Shown here: piece by piece, positions 5,700 to 13,364 of the stretch
How positions within the stretch are numbered: the first letter of the stretch is position 1
How the letters are laid out: every line of letters starts with the position of its first letter
Source of the DNA: Acidobacteriota bacterium
Lineage (GTDB): Bacteria; Acidobacteriota; Thermoanaerobaculia; Multivoradales; SZUA-115
Assembly: GCA_003231035.1 (NCBI GenBank)
Contig: QIHU01000143.1
Span: 1-15,553, forward strand
DNA length: 15,553 bases
Reading direction: 5' to 3'
Translations under genes and position numbers: made by a program
The notes under the pieces: generated by a model
Database searches by the model: none
Told to the model about the DNA's origin: nothing
Seen by the model: only the letters and a program-made list of their open reading frames with translations

Positions 5700-7445
5700 A
5701 TGCTGCGCGAGCTTCACGTCAGAAATCTCGCCGTCGTGGCCAGCGCGTCGGTGGAGCTCAACGAGGGGCTCAACGCGTTGACCGGCGAAACGGGTGCTGG
5801 CAAGTCGATCGTGGTGGATTCGATGGCCTTGCTCGCGGGCGCTCGCGCCTCCGCTGAACTGATCCGCTCGGGCGCCGACCGCTTGACCGTGACCGGTGTC
5901 TTCCAACCGACCTCGCAGGGCTGGCGAGAGCGGCTGGAGGAGGCGGGAATCGAGGTCGATGGCGACGAGCTGCTGGTGCGCCGCGAGGTCAGCCGCACTG
6001 GCCGCAATCGGGTTTTCGTGAATGACCAACCCACCACCTTGCGCCTCCTGGCCGATCTGGCCCCGGCCTTGCTGCGTATCCACGGGCAGCATGAGGAACT
6101 GGGCTTGACAACACCCGATCTCCAGCGCCACTGGCTCGATCGCAGCGGCGGCGCCAAAGCGAAAACACGGCTGGCGGAAGTCGCCGCGGCCTACGCGGCG
6201 TGGTCCGCGCTCACCGCCCGCTTGGACAAGGCGACGGGCAGTGAACGCTCGCGCCAGGAGCGCTTGGATCTGTTGCACTTCCAAGCTCAGGAGATTGACG
6301 CCGCCCAGTTGGTCGCGGGCGAGGAGGAGGCGCTGCGCCAAGAACGCGAGGTCTTGCGCCACGCGGAAACCATCGTCTCCAACCTGGGTGGGGCGCTCGA
6401 TCTGGTGGTCGACGCCGAAGGGGCCGCCGCCGCGCGCGTTGCCCGGGCGCGGCTCCACCTGGCCGAGATCGAAGGTTGGGAGCCGCGGGCCAAGGAGTGG
6501 GGTATCGAGGCGGAAGAACTCCGCATTCGCCTCGAAGAACTGGGCCACGATCTGCGCCAGCGCCACGATGAAGTGCGGGCGGACCCGGCCCGGCTCAATC
6601 AGGTGGAGGACCGCCTGGTCACCGTCGAGCGGCTGTGCTTCAAGCACGGTAGCACCAGCCAGGAGGTGCTCGCCTACCGGCAAGAGATCGCGGCGGAGCT
6701 GGCCGAACTGGAGGTCGACGAAGAGGGGCGCGCTCATTTGCAGGCCGAGCTGGCGGCGGCGCTCGACGCCTATCGCAAGGCGGCGCTCGAACTGTCGAAG
6801 GGGCGCTCCCAGTGGGGCTCCCGTTTGGCGCGCGCCGTTCGCGCGGAGTTGGGCGAACTCGGCTTGGGCAAGGCGGCCTTGGAAGTACGCCTGGAGCGCA
6901 GAAAGCGGGCCGATAGCCCCTTGGAGTTGGCCGGCGAGAGGGTCGAGTTCGGCCCCGAGGGGCTCGATCGCGTGGTCTTCACCTTCGCGCCCAACCCCGG
7001 TGAGGAGGCTCGCCCGTTGTCGCGGGTCGCTTCCGGCGGGGAGTTGTCGCGGATCTATCTGGCCCTCCAACTGGCGGTGCGCGGCAGTGGAGCGGCGATG
7101 GATGCGGCGCTGGTCTTCGACGAAGTCGACGCCGGAGTGGGCGGCGCCGAGGCGGCGGCCTTGGGCAAGAAACTCCAGCGCTTGGCGGGCGGTGGCCAGG
7201 TTCTGGCGGTCACCCACCTGCCGCAGGTCGCCAGCCATGCCGACCGGCAACTCAAGGTGGCCAAGCGGACGCGGGGAGGGCGGACCTTCACCGAGGTGCT
7301 CCAACTCGACGAGGAGGAACGGGTGGACGAAGTGGCCAGAATGTTGGCCGGTAGCGAGGTGACGGAACTCTCGCGGTCGCACGCTCGCGAGATGATCAAC
7401 GCCGCCGCGCGCGATGCGGTTGCCCGGCCAGTGGTGGCCCGGTAG
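5700..7445 (+). CDS. recN: DNA repair protein RecN (SMC-like ATPase)
   Basis: 581 residues, slightly longer than the usual 550-560. RecN is a cytoplasmic SMC-family ATPase that acts early in double-strand break repair by homologous recombination. Motifs seen: Walker A GETGAGKS (29-36), a central alternating-charge coiled-coil region (about 150-380) rich in Glu/Arg/Ala, the ABC signature ASGGELSR (SGGE at 445-448), Walker B LVFDEVDAGVGG (Asp474, Glu475), and the switch segment VLAVTHLPQVASHAD. I chose ATG 5700 because the protein then begins MLRELHVRNLAVV, the usual RecN N-terminus; ATG 5673 is in frame and would add nine residues. It heads a five-gene run, and the TsaC/Sua5 family ATG follows its TAG with no gap. 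An SOS box could not be identified upstream, so DNA-damage control is unproven here. Confidence 0.96.
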   Translation: MLRELHVRNLAVVASASVELNEGLNALTGETGAGKSIVVDSMALLAGARASAELIRSGADRLTVTGVFQPTSQGWRERLEEAGIEVDGDELLVRREVSRTGRNRVFVNDQPTTLRLLADLAPALLRIHGQHEELGLTTPDLQRHWLDRSGGAKAKTRLAEVAAAYAAWSALTARLDKATGSERSRQERLDLLHFQAQEIDAAQLVAGEEEALRQEREVLRHAETIVSNLGGALDLVVDAEGAAAARVARARLHLAEIEGWEPRAKEWGIEAEELRIRLEELGHDLRQRHDEVRADPARLNQVEDRLVTVERLCFKHGSTSQEVLAYRQEIAAELAELEVDEEGRAHLQAELAAALDAYRKAALELSKGRSQWGSRLARAVRAELGELGLGKAALEVRLERRKRADSPLELAGERVEFGPEGLDRVVFTFAPNPGEEARPLSRVASGGELSRIYLALQLAVRGSGAAMDAALVFDEVDAGVGGAEAAALGKKLQRLAGGGQVLAVTHLPQVASHADRQLKVAKRTRGGRTFTEVLQLDEEERVDEVARMLAGSEVTELSRSHAREMINAAARDAVARPVVAR

Positions 7446-8120
7446 ATGGTGGCCGCGGTAGCTCCCGTTGCGCGCCTGTGGCGCCCCGGCGAGAGCCTCC
7501 AGCCGTTGCGCGACTGGGTCGCTCGCGGCGGGGTGCTGGGGATACCCACGGAGAGCAGCTATGCCTTGGCGGCCGATCCAGCCAACGCCAAAGCGGTGGC
7601 GGCGATCTACCGCTTGAAGGGTCGCGCGCTAACCAAGCCTCTACCGGTGGTGGCCCCCGACGTGGAAGCCTTGGCCGGCCTCGGTATCGATGTGTCCACA
7701 CCGGAAGTGGAGTGGTTGGCTCGGCGTTGGCCGGCCCCGCTGAGCGGTCTGCTTCCGATCTCTAAACCCCTGCCGGCGGCGGCGGGCAGCGGTCAGCTGG
7801 CGGTGCGCATCCCGGCGCTCCAATCGCTGCGCCAGCTGCTGCGGGAACTCGGCCACTGCCTGACCGCGACCAGCGCCAACGCTAGCGGCCAGCCGCCGCT
7901 GTTGGATCCTCACCAGCTAGCCCGCTGGCTGGGGCGGGAGGAGGTCCTCGTCGTCGATGGCGTAACTTTGCCGGGCGGCCTGCCGTCGACCTTGGTCGGT
8001 TTCGAGGCTGGCCGGCCGTACCGAGTACGCCAGGGAGCCTTCGACCTGGCGCACTCGGCTAGCCCGGCTAGCCCGGCCAGCACTGGCGATCGGCCTTTGG
8101 CAGGCGGGTTGCAAGGGTGA
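7446..8120 (+). CDS. L-threonylcarbamoyladenylate synthase family protein (Sua5/YciO/YrdC/TsaC)
   Basis: 224 residues, cytoplasmic. The family makes threonylcarbamoyl-AMP from threonine, bicarbonate and ATP for t6A37 modification of ANN-decoding tRNAs. Supporting motifs are GIPTESSYALAAD (33-43, where PTDTVYGLG is usual), KGRALTKPLPVV (58-69, the KxR nucleotide and threonine site), RIP (121-123), TATSANASG (140-148, the SxN motif) and GGLPSTLV (177-184). The PTESSYAL variant leaves open whether this is the true TsaC or a YciO-like paralogue, so I give no symbol. The C-terminus after about residue 203 is a Ser-Pro-Ala tail outside the fold. The ATG abuts the recN stop with no ribosome site of its own, which implies translational coupling. 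Its TGA (8118-8120) lies 5 bases before the S55 peptidase ATG. Confidence 0.85.
   Translation: MVAAVAPVARLWRPGESLQPLRDWVARGGVLGIPTESSYALAADPANAKAVAAIYRLKGRALTKPLPVVAPDVEALAGLGIDVSTPEVEWLARRWPAPLSGLLPISKPLPAAAGSGQLAVRIPALQSLRQLLRELGHCLTATSANASGQPPLLDPHQLARWLGREEVLVVDGVTLPGGLPSTLVGFEAGRPYRVRQGAFDLAHSASPASPASTGDRPLAGGLQG
8057..8081 (+). repeat. 9-bp tandem repeat encoding Ser-Pro-Ala
   Basis: GGCTAGCCC occurs twice in tandem (8057-8065, 8066-8074), followed by a degenerate third unit GGCCAGC (8075-8081). It encodes the S-A-S-P-A-S-P-A-S part of the TsaC-family C-terminal tail. Each unit contains the palindrome GGCTAGCC. Unit number may vary between strains by slippage. Confidence 0.6.
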
Positions 8121-8125
8121 ACCGC

Positions 8126-10027
8126 ATGGCGAAAACCTCAAGTTCCGATTCCGTGGCTCGTCGGCGGTTCAGGGTCCGTTCCTTGTGGCTCGCCGCGATG
8201 GCTATCCTTTGGCCAATCCCCTGGCCTCTCGTCGCCGAGGATCCGGTTCCGATGGCGACGATCTCGATTGACGAAGTGGAGCGTGGCCAGCGTGGCTATG
8301 GCCTCTCTGTCTTCTCGGGGTCGACTCCCGAGCGTTTCGAGATCGAGGTGATCGGGGTGATGCGCAACATCAGCCCGGATCGCAGTTGGATCCTGGCTCG
8401 GCTCTCGGGGCAGGATCTCGAACGCATCGGCGTCGCCCAGGGGATGAGCGGCAGCCCGGTCTACATCGACGGTCGTTTGGCCGGTGCGGTGGCCTTCGGA
8501 TGGGGTTTTTCACGGGATCCCATCGCCGGGATTACCCCGATCGCGGAGATGCGAGCCCTGGGCGAGGTTGGCGAGTTGCCGGCCGGGGGGCGAGCGATGG
8601 CGGGTCTTGGCAAGTCGGGCCCTCCCCTCGATCTGGCCGCCATGGCCGCACTGGAGATTCCCGAGGATCTGCTCCAGCGCCAACTGGTTGGGCTTCGCCC
8701 TCGGCTGTTCGATGGGGCCAGCAGCTCCCTGCAGTGGAGTGCGACCGGATTCGACGGCTTGGGGCGTGACTTGCTGGCCGCCGCGCTGGGTAGCTTGAGC
8801 CCTTCCGGCCGGATGGAGGCACCCGCCGACGGCGAATCTTCGAATACCCAGCCCTTGGTGGCGGGCGGGCCGGTAGCTATCGTGCTGGTGGAGGGAGATC
8901 TGAACCTCGCCGCCACCGGCACGGTCACCGATGTCGTTGGTGATCGGGTCTACGCCTTGGGCCATCCGCTGCTCGGGCTAGGACCGGTCGACCTACCGAT
9001 GGCGCGGGCCGAAGTGGTGACCCTGCTGCCCAGCCTCAACACCTCCTTCAAGATCTCGAACCAGGGGCCGGTGGTGGGCTCCTTTCGCCAGGATCGCGAG
9101 GCTGGGATGTTGGGGATCATTGGCGCCGAACCGCCGATGATTCCGGTGACTCTGAGGGTGCGCGGCGCCGAGGAGAGAACCTACCAGGTGCGGGTGGCGA
9201 GACTGGCGGCGCTGACCCCGTCGTTGATCGGTACCTCCTTGCTCAGCGTGCTGAACACGGCCAACTTCTCGCGCGGAGAGCAGGCGGTCGATCTGCGCGC
9301 CAAGATCGATCTTCGCGGCTACCCGCCTCTGGTCATCGAGCAGAGTTTCGACGGTGGCAACGCCCCCAGCCAGGCGGCCGGCTACCTGCTTTCGATCGTC
9401 GGCTACCTGATGCAAAACGTGCTGGAAGTGGTGGAAATCGAGCAGATCGACGTGGTGGTCGATCAACTGGCGACACCGCGCACGGCGACCTTGGTCGGTG
9501 CCCACGCCGACCGCGGGGTGGTGCGTCCGGGCGAGAGGGTGCGACTCAATCTGGAGTTCCTCGCTCACCGTGGCGAGCCATTTAGGCACTCCTTCGAGTT
9601 GCAGCTGCCCGAGGAATTGCCGGTGGGCCGCTACTCGATCATGATCGGCGATGGGCCGACCATCGACGCCATGAGGATGCAGGTCGAGGCAATCGTTCCG
9701 CGCCGTTTCCCGCGCGCCCTGGAGGTGATGCGCAACTTCCATTCGCAGCGCGATCTGGTGGCGCTCGGCCTTCTAAGAAGCCCAGGTCTCGCGGTGGTGG
9801 GGCAGCCGATGGCCCGGCTACCCGGCTCGATGCGCTCCCTACTCGCCACCGCCGGATCGTCGCAAGCGGTGCCGCTTACGGTAGCCGTGATACAGGAGGT
9901 TGTCGAGCGCTTGGACTTTCCGTTTACAGGCGGTTCGCGGATCGATCTCGTCGTGGAACGGCGTCGGTCCGACCCGGACGGCGAAGCCTCGGCGAGGGAC
10001 AATCAGCCACGAAAGGAGAAGCGATGA
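8126..10027 (+). CDS. Exported SpoIVB-type peptidase S55 domain protein, apparently circularly permuted
   Basis: 633 residues. An Arg-rich N-terminus plus a hydrophobic stretch (19-37, cleavage near PLVA-EDP) indicate export. The S55 signature is VAQGMSGSPVYIDGRLAGAV, with nucleophile Ser108, followed by the fold-typical GITPIAEM. A second half (about 250-345) has VYALGHPLLGLG with candidate base His280 and SNQGPVVGSFRQDREAGMLG. In Bacillus SpoIVB the His block precedes the Ser block; here the order is reversed. Residues about 455-510 resemble an Ig-like beta domain; the final 20 residues are charged. GTG 8117 would overlap the previous stop, but ATG 8126 has GGTGA (8116-8120) 5 bases upstream, so I choose it. 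The stop overlaps the next ATG (ATGA). S55 is known from sporulation signalling; no sporulation gene is seen here, so the role is unknown. Confidence 0.85.
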   Translation: MAKTSSSDSVARRRFRVRSLWLAAMAILWPIPWPLVAEDPVPMATISIDEVERGQRGYGLSVFSGSTPERFEIEVIGVMRNISPDRSWILARLSGQDLERIGVAQGMSGSPVYIDGRLAGAVAFGWGFSRDPIAGITPIAEMRALGEVGELPAGGRAMAGLGKSGPPLDLAAMAALEIPEDLLQRQLVGLRPRLFDGASSSLQWSATGFDGLGRDLLAAALGSLSPSGRMEAPADGESSNTQPLVAGGPVAIVLVEGDLNLAATGTVTDVVGDRVYALGHPLLGLGPVDLPMARAEVVTLLPSLNTSFKISNQGPVVGSFRQDREAGMLGIIGAEPPMIPVTLRVRGAEERTYQVRVARLAALTPSLIGTSLLSVLNTANFSRGEQAVDLRAKIDLRGYPPLVIEQSFDGGNAPSQAAGYLLSIVGYLMQNVLEVVEIEQIDVVVDQLATPRTATLVGAHADRGVVRPGERVRLNLEFLAHRGEPFRHSFELQLPEELPVGRYSIMIGDGPTIDAMRMQVEAIVPRRFPRALEVMRNFHSQRDLVALGLLRSPGLAVVGQPMARLPGSMRSLLATAGSSQAVPLTVAVIQEVVERLDFPFTGGSRIDLVVERRRSDPDGEASARDNQPRKEKR

Positions 10028-12255
10028 GGGGACGTGAAGGGCGGGGGTGGTTGGCGTGGGCGACCCTCCTGATGACGATGGTTCCAGTGTCCGGGGCGGT
10101 GGCCAATGAGGTTCACCACTTTAGAGCCCGCACCCGCGATTCGTTTCTTGCCGGCGAACTCGACGGTCTGAGTATCGATCCACTGGGCCGATTGGCATTG
10201 GCGGACCGGGCCGAGCGGTTGAGCACCCTCGACGAACCTTTCCTACTCTCGGCGGCTCGCCGAGGCGATGGCTTCGTGGTGGGCACCGGCAACGCGGGGC
10301 GGGTGATCGCCGTCGATGGCAAGGGCGCGGTGCGCACCCTGTTCGAGGCACCGGAAGCGGAGGTCTTCGCGCTCTGGGCCGACCCGGATGGCACCGTCTT
10401 CGCCGGAACCTCGCCGCATGGCAAGGTCTACCGGATTACCGACGCGGGCGGCGAGCTCTTCTTCGACCCCGGCGAGGTCTACATTTGGGCGATCGCGCGG
10501 TCGCGGGATGGCCAGCTCCTGGTGGCCACCGGGAGTGAGGGACGCCTCTACCGGGTGGGGATCGACGGCACCGGTGAGATTCTGTTTGACAGTGAAGAGA
10601 CCCATCTGCGTGCGATGAAACCGCTCGCTGACGGCAGCGTTCTCCTCGGTACCGCGGATTCAGGACTGATCATCCGAATCTCCCCGGATGGTACCGCCCG
10701 CACCCTCTTCGATGCCACCCAACCGGAAGTGGTGGCGTTGGCTAGCGGCCCGAACGGTACCTGTTTTGCCGCCGTGGTCGGCTCCGAGGCCAGCTTGATC
10801 CCGCCGCCGACCACCGGTGGCAGCGGCAACGGCAGCAAGAGCAATGGCGCCAACGGCTCGAAAAACGGGGACGAGCCGAAGGGCAAGGTCACCGTCTCTG
10901 AAGGCTCGACCCAGCCGCGCCGCCCGAGCCGCTTGCCCAGCGTGGGGCACAAGGCCACGCGCAGCGAGATCTTGCGGATCTCCGCCGATGGCTTGGTGGA
11001 GAGTCTGTGGAGCTTCAGCGACGAGACGGTGTACTCATTGCTCGTCGACCACGGCAAACTCTGGGTTGCCACCGGCCAGGAGGGCAAGCTCTACAGCCAA
11101 CTTCTGACCGAGGGAGCTCAGATGGTCTTGGAAAAAGATGTCGATGAGCGCCAGATCGTCGTCCTAGTCCCCGATGGCGACGGACCGGCCTTCGCCACCA
11201 CCAACGCCGCGGCCCTCTTTCGCTTCACTGGCGAGGGCGAACTACAAGGCAGCTTCACCAGCCCGCCGCTCGACGCCGAACAGATTTCTCGCTTCGGTAC
11301 CCTCCATTGGGAGGGCGAGAGGCCCAGGGGGACGCAGCTCAAGTTCTCGTTCCGCAGCGGGATCAGCGCGCAGCCCGATCTAACCTGGTCTCCCTGGACC
11401 GCCGCGCGCGGCGGTGACGAGGTGAGTCTCGACGCGGTGCCGGCTGGTCGATACCTGCAATGGCGTGCCGCCTTCGAGGCGGACAATGGCACCAGCCCAC
11501 GCATGGACGCGGTGGAACTCTCCTACCGGCAGTTGAACCTGCGACCCAAGATCACCAGCCTGAGCGTGATGGATCCCGGCGAAGTGCTGGTTCCCACCAA
11601 CTTCAATCCCTCCAATCAAATCTACGAACCGGCCCACCCGAACCGCGATGGCATCTTCACGACCCTGCGGGTGGCGAGCGATCGGCCAGAGACTCGTCGC
11701 CAAAAAACACTGTGGAAGCAGGGCTATCGCTCATTGCGGTGGACGGCCGAGGATCCCAACGGCGATAGCCTGACCTACGCTGTGGAGTTTCGCGCGCAAG
11801 GCGGGGAGCGGTGGCTTCCGGTGGTGGAGGAACAGACCGAGGACTACCTCAGTTTCGATTCCACCATGCTGCCGGACGGCATCTATCGTTTTCGCTTGAC
11901 GGCCAGCGATGCGCCCAGCGGTCCGCAAGGACTGGCCGAAGGGGCCGCTCTGGTGGCTTCTCGCACCAGCGAGCCGGTGTTGATCGATAACACCCGGCCG
12001 CTGGTGGCCAGCACGGAGAACCAGGGCCGGCGACTGCGGCTGACGGTCGAAGATGCCGGCAGTCCGCTCCGCGAGGCGGTGGTGAGTTTCGATGCCGGGC
12101 CCTGGCGCAAGGTCGTCCCCAAGGACGGCCTATTGGATGGCCGACGCGAGGAACTCGCGGTCGAGGTACCCGAGGGGACCACCTTGGTCCTCTTGCGCTT
12201 GACCGATGCCGCCTTCAATTCCGCAACCGTGGATCTCTCCAAGGAGTTGAGATGA
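10024..12255 (+). CDS. Exported beta-propeller protein with C-terminal beta-sandwich domains, unknown function
   Basis: 743 residues; I do not recognise a named family. A signal peptide is likely (1-27, hydrophobic WLAWATLLMTMVPVSGA, cleavage AVA-NE). Seven propeller-like units of about 41 residues begin near residues 74, 113, 154, 195, 236, 336 and 378, each with the pattern x-A-x-x-x-x-D/N-G-x-x-x-x-x-T...G-x-x-x-R/Y. Typical units are VFALWADPDGTVFAGT, IWAIARSRDGQLLVAT and LRAMKPLADGSVLLGT. A Gly/Ser/Asn/Lys low-complexity insert (about 259-312) interrupts the propeller after unit five. Residues about 430-510 look like a beta-sandwich, and about 560-660 like a fibronectin-III/Ig domain (DPNGDSLTYAVEFR, DGIYRFRLTASD). 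AAGGAG lies 5 bases upstream of the ATG, which overlaps the S55 stop. Coupling to the peptidase suggests a shared envelope task; that is inference. Confidence 0.72.
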   Translation: MRGREGRGWLAWATLLMTMVPVSGAVANEVHHFRARTRDSFLAGELDGLSIDPLGRLALADRAERLSTLDEPFLLSAARRGDGFVVGTGNAGRVIAVDGKGAVRTLFEAPEAEVFALWADPDGTVFAGTSPHGKVYRITDAGGELFFDPGEVYIWAIARSRDGQLLVATGSEGRLYRVGIDGTGEILFDSEETHLRAMKPLADGSVLLGTADSGLIIRISPDGTARTLFDATQPEVVALASGPNGTCFAAVVGSEASLIPPPTTGGSGNGSKSNGANGSKNGDEPKGKVTVSEGSTQPRRPSRLPSVGHKATRSEILRISADGLVESLWSFSDETVYSLLVDHGKLWVATGQEGKLYSQLLTEGAQMVLEKDVDERQIVVLVPDGDGPAFATTNAAALFRFTGEGELQGSFTSPPLDAEQISRFGTLHWEGERPRGTQLKFSFRSGISAQPDLTWSPWTAARGGDEVSLDAVPAGRYLQWRAAFEADNGTSPRMDAVELSYRQLNLRPKITSLSVMDPGEVLVPTNFNPSNQIYEPAHPNRDGIFTTLRVASDRPETRRQKTLWKQGYRSLRWTAEDPNGDSLTYAVEFRAQGGERWLPVVEEQTEDYLSFDSTMLPDGIYRFRLTASDAPSGPQGLAEGAALVASRTSEPVLIDNTRPLVASTENQGRRLRLTVEDAGSPLREAVVSFDAGPWRKVVPKDGLLDGRREELAVEVPEGTTLVLLRLTDAAFNSATVDLSKELR
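10798..10962 (+). other. Low-complexity insert within the propeller coding sequence
   Basis: The insert encodes Pro-Pro-Pro-Thr-Thr, then a Gly/Ser/Asn/Lys-rich stretch (GGSGNGSKSNGANGSKNGD), then Pro/Arg/Ser-rich sequence (about residues 259-312 of the protein). It breaks the 41-residue propeller period between units five and six, leaving about 100 residues between unit starts instead of 41. It is probably an exposed flexible loop or linker. Confidence 0.6.
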
Positions 12256-12755
12256 CCGACGCCCGACGCATCGCCGTCTATGCCGGCAGCTTTGACCCAC
12301 TGCACAGCGGCCACCTAGACATCGTCGACCGATGCCGGCCGATTTTCGACGAAGTGTTGGTGGCGGTGCTGCACAACCCTGAAAAAAAAGCCCTCTTCAC
12401 CACCGAAGAGCGGATCGAGATGATCGGCGAGACCCTGGCCGACCGCCCCGATTGTCAAGTAACCAGCTTCTCCGGCCTGCTGGTCGACTTCATGGATCAA
12501 GTCGGAGCCCGCACCGTGGTGCGCGGCCTGCGCGCCGTTTCGGACTTCGAGTACGAGTTTCAAATGACCCTCATGAACCGCCGCCTCAACCCACGGGTGG
12601 AGACGGTGTTCATGATGCCGCGCGAGGACTACAGCTACCTCTCCAGCCGGCTGGTCAAAGAAGTCTGCAAGCTAGGCGGTGATGTTTCTGGGCTGCTTCC
12701 GGCGAACGTCTTAGAGCGGCTCAAGGAGCGTTTCGCCACTGACGAGAAGGGCTAG
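12252..12755 (+). CDS. coaD: Phosphopantetheine adenylyltransferase (PPAT)
   Basis: 167 residues, cytoplasmic, of normal length. It catalyses ATP plus 4'-phosphopantetheine to dephospho-CoA plus pyrophosphate, the penultimate step of coenzyme A synthesis. Motifs seen: AGSFDPLHSGHLDIV with the nucleotidyltransferase HxGH signature (HSGH, 18-21), RGLRAVSDFEYE (91-102, a conserved PPAT block contacting both substrates) and YLSSRLVKEVCKLGGDVS (SSRLVKE 131-137). These distinguish it from NadD and tRNA cytidylyltransferase-like relatives. AAGGAG (12241-12246) lies 5 bases upstream of the ATG. The ATG overlaps the stop of the propeller gene (ATGA), so it is the coupled last gene of the recN run. Its TAG shares CTAG (12752-12755) with the stop of the convergent membrane protein gene; no terminator is visible between them. 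Confidence 0.97.
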   Translation: MTDARRIAVYAGSFDPLHSGHLDIVDRCRPIFDEVLVAVLHNPEKKALFTTEERIEMIGETLADRPDCQVTSFSGLLVDFMDQVGARTVVRGLRAVSDFEYEFQMTLMNRRLNPRVETVFMMPREDYSYLSSRLVKEVCKLGGDVSGLLPANVLERLKERFATDEKG

Positions 12756-13363
12756 ATCTCGTCGTCGCTCGTCGCCGTGGCCTGGCGCTCCTTGATCGCC
12801 TTGTAAACCAAGAAGGCACCGAGCATCACCAGTGCCGCTGGCCACCACTCCGCGACCCAATCCAGGCTGACGTTGAAACGGGTGCGCAGCAGCAAGATGA
12901 AGCCGATGGCGCCGATGCAGATGCCGCCGAAAAGTGAACCGCCGATGCTCAGAGACTGGAAGTCCTTGGGCATCTCAATCTCGCTGCCACCCGCCAACGC
13001 CTCGTTGTAGAGCGTCGCTCGCCTACCGGCGTCGACGATGTTGTAGAGCCAGAAGAAAGCGAGGAAGAGGCCCAGTAGAGGCAAGAAGGGCCACAGGTCA
13101 GAGTCGGTTTGGCCAGCGGATCCCGCCATTGCGGCGATCAAGGAGGCGACGACGATGGCATGCACAAAGCCGCGCTGGTAGTAGCCGACGTAGACCTGGC
13201 CGAGGCCCGGCATGATGGACAAGAAACTGGCCAGAAAAGGGGTTTTGCGCCGCGGGTCCTGGAAGGTGGCGGAGGGCGAAGGATTGGCCACTCCAGCCTG
13301 GCCGTACGGAGGCGGCGCGGGGGGGATGACTCCGGGGTTGGTGTCGGTGTGCTGTTCGCTCAT
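12752..13363 (-). CDS. TM2-like multi-pass membrane protein, third gene of the sigma/anti-sigma operon
   Basis: 203 residues. Residues 1-40 form a Pro-rich cytoplasmic-type tail. The block TPFLASFLSIMPGLGQVYVGYYQRG (41-65) has the PGLGQxYxGxxxRG turn typical of TM2-like proteins. Hydrophobic segments lie at about 64-84, 91-111, 138-160 and 170-188, giving about four membrane spans. The last pair (GGICIGAIGFILLL and WWPAALVMLGAFLVY) resembles the LiaI/LiaF-type membrane module (DUF5668-like), seen in envelope-stress proteins. I choose ATG 13363 because GAGGAG lies 7 bases upstream; a longer frame to 13420 would run into the anti-sigma gene. Only one base separates it from the anti-sigma TGA, so expression is probably tied to the sigma factor. 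Function is unknown; an envelope-stress accessory role is inferred from context. Confidence 0.8.
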   Translation of the reverse strand: MSEQHTDTNPGVIPPAPPPYGQAGVANPSPSATFQDPRRKTPFLASFLSIMPGLGQVYVGYYQRGFVHAIVVASLIAAMAGSAGQTDSDLWPFLPLLGLFLAFFWLYNIVDAGRRATLYNEALAGGSEIEMPKDFQSLSIGGSLFGGICIGAIGFILLLRTRFNVSLDWVAEWWPAALVMLGAFLVYKAIKERQATATSDDEI

Positions 13364-13364
13364 A

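Noticed and set aside
6241..7362. 373-codon Arg/Ser/Trp-rich frame on the plus strand inside recN
   Set aside because: Out-of-frame shadow of recN with a composition typical of shifted GC-rich frames and no domain.
5658..7382. 574-codon open frame on the minus strand opposite recN
   Set aside because: It mirrors recN over nearly its full length. RecN has all its ATPase motifs, while the antisense product shows none. GC-rich codon bias explains such antisense frames.
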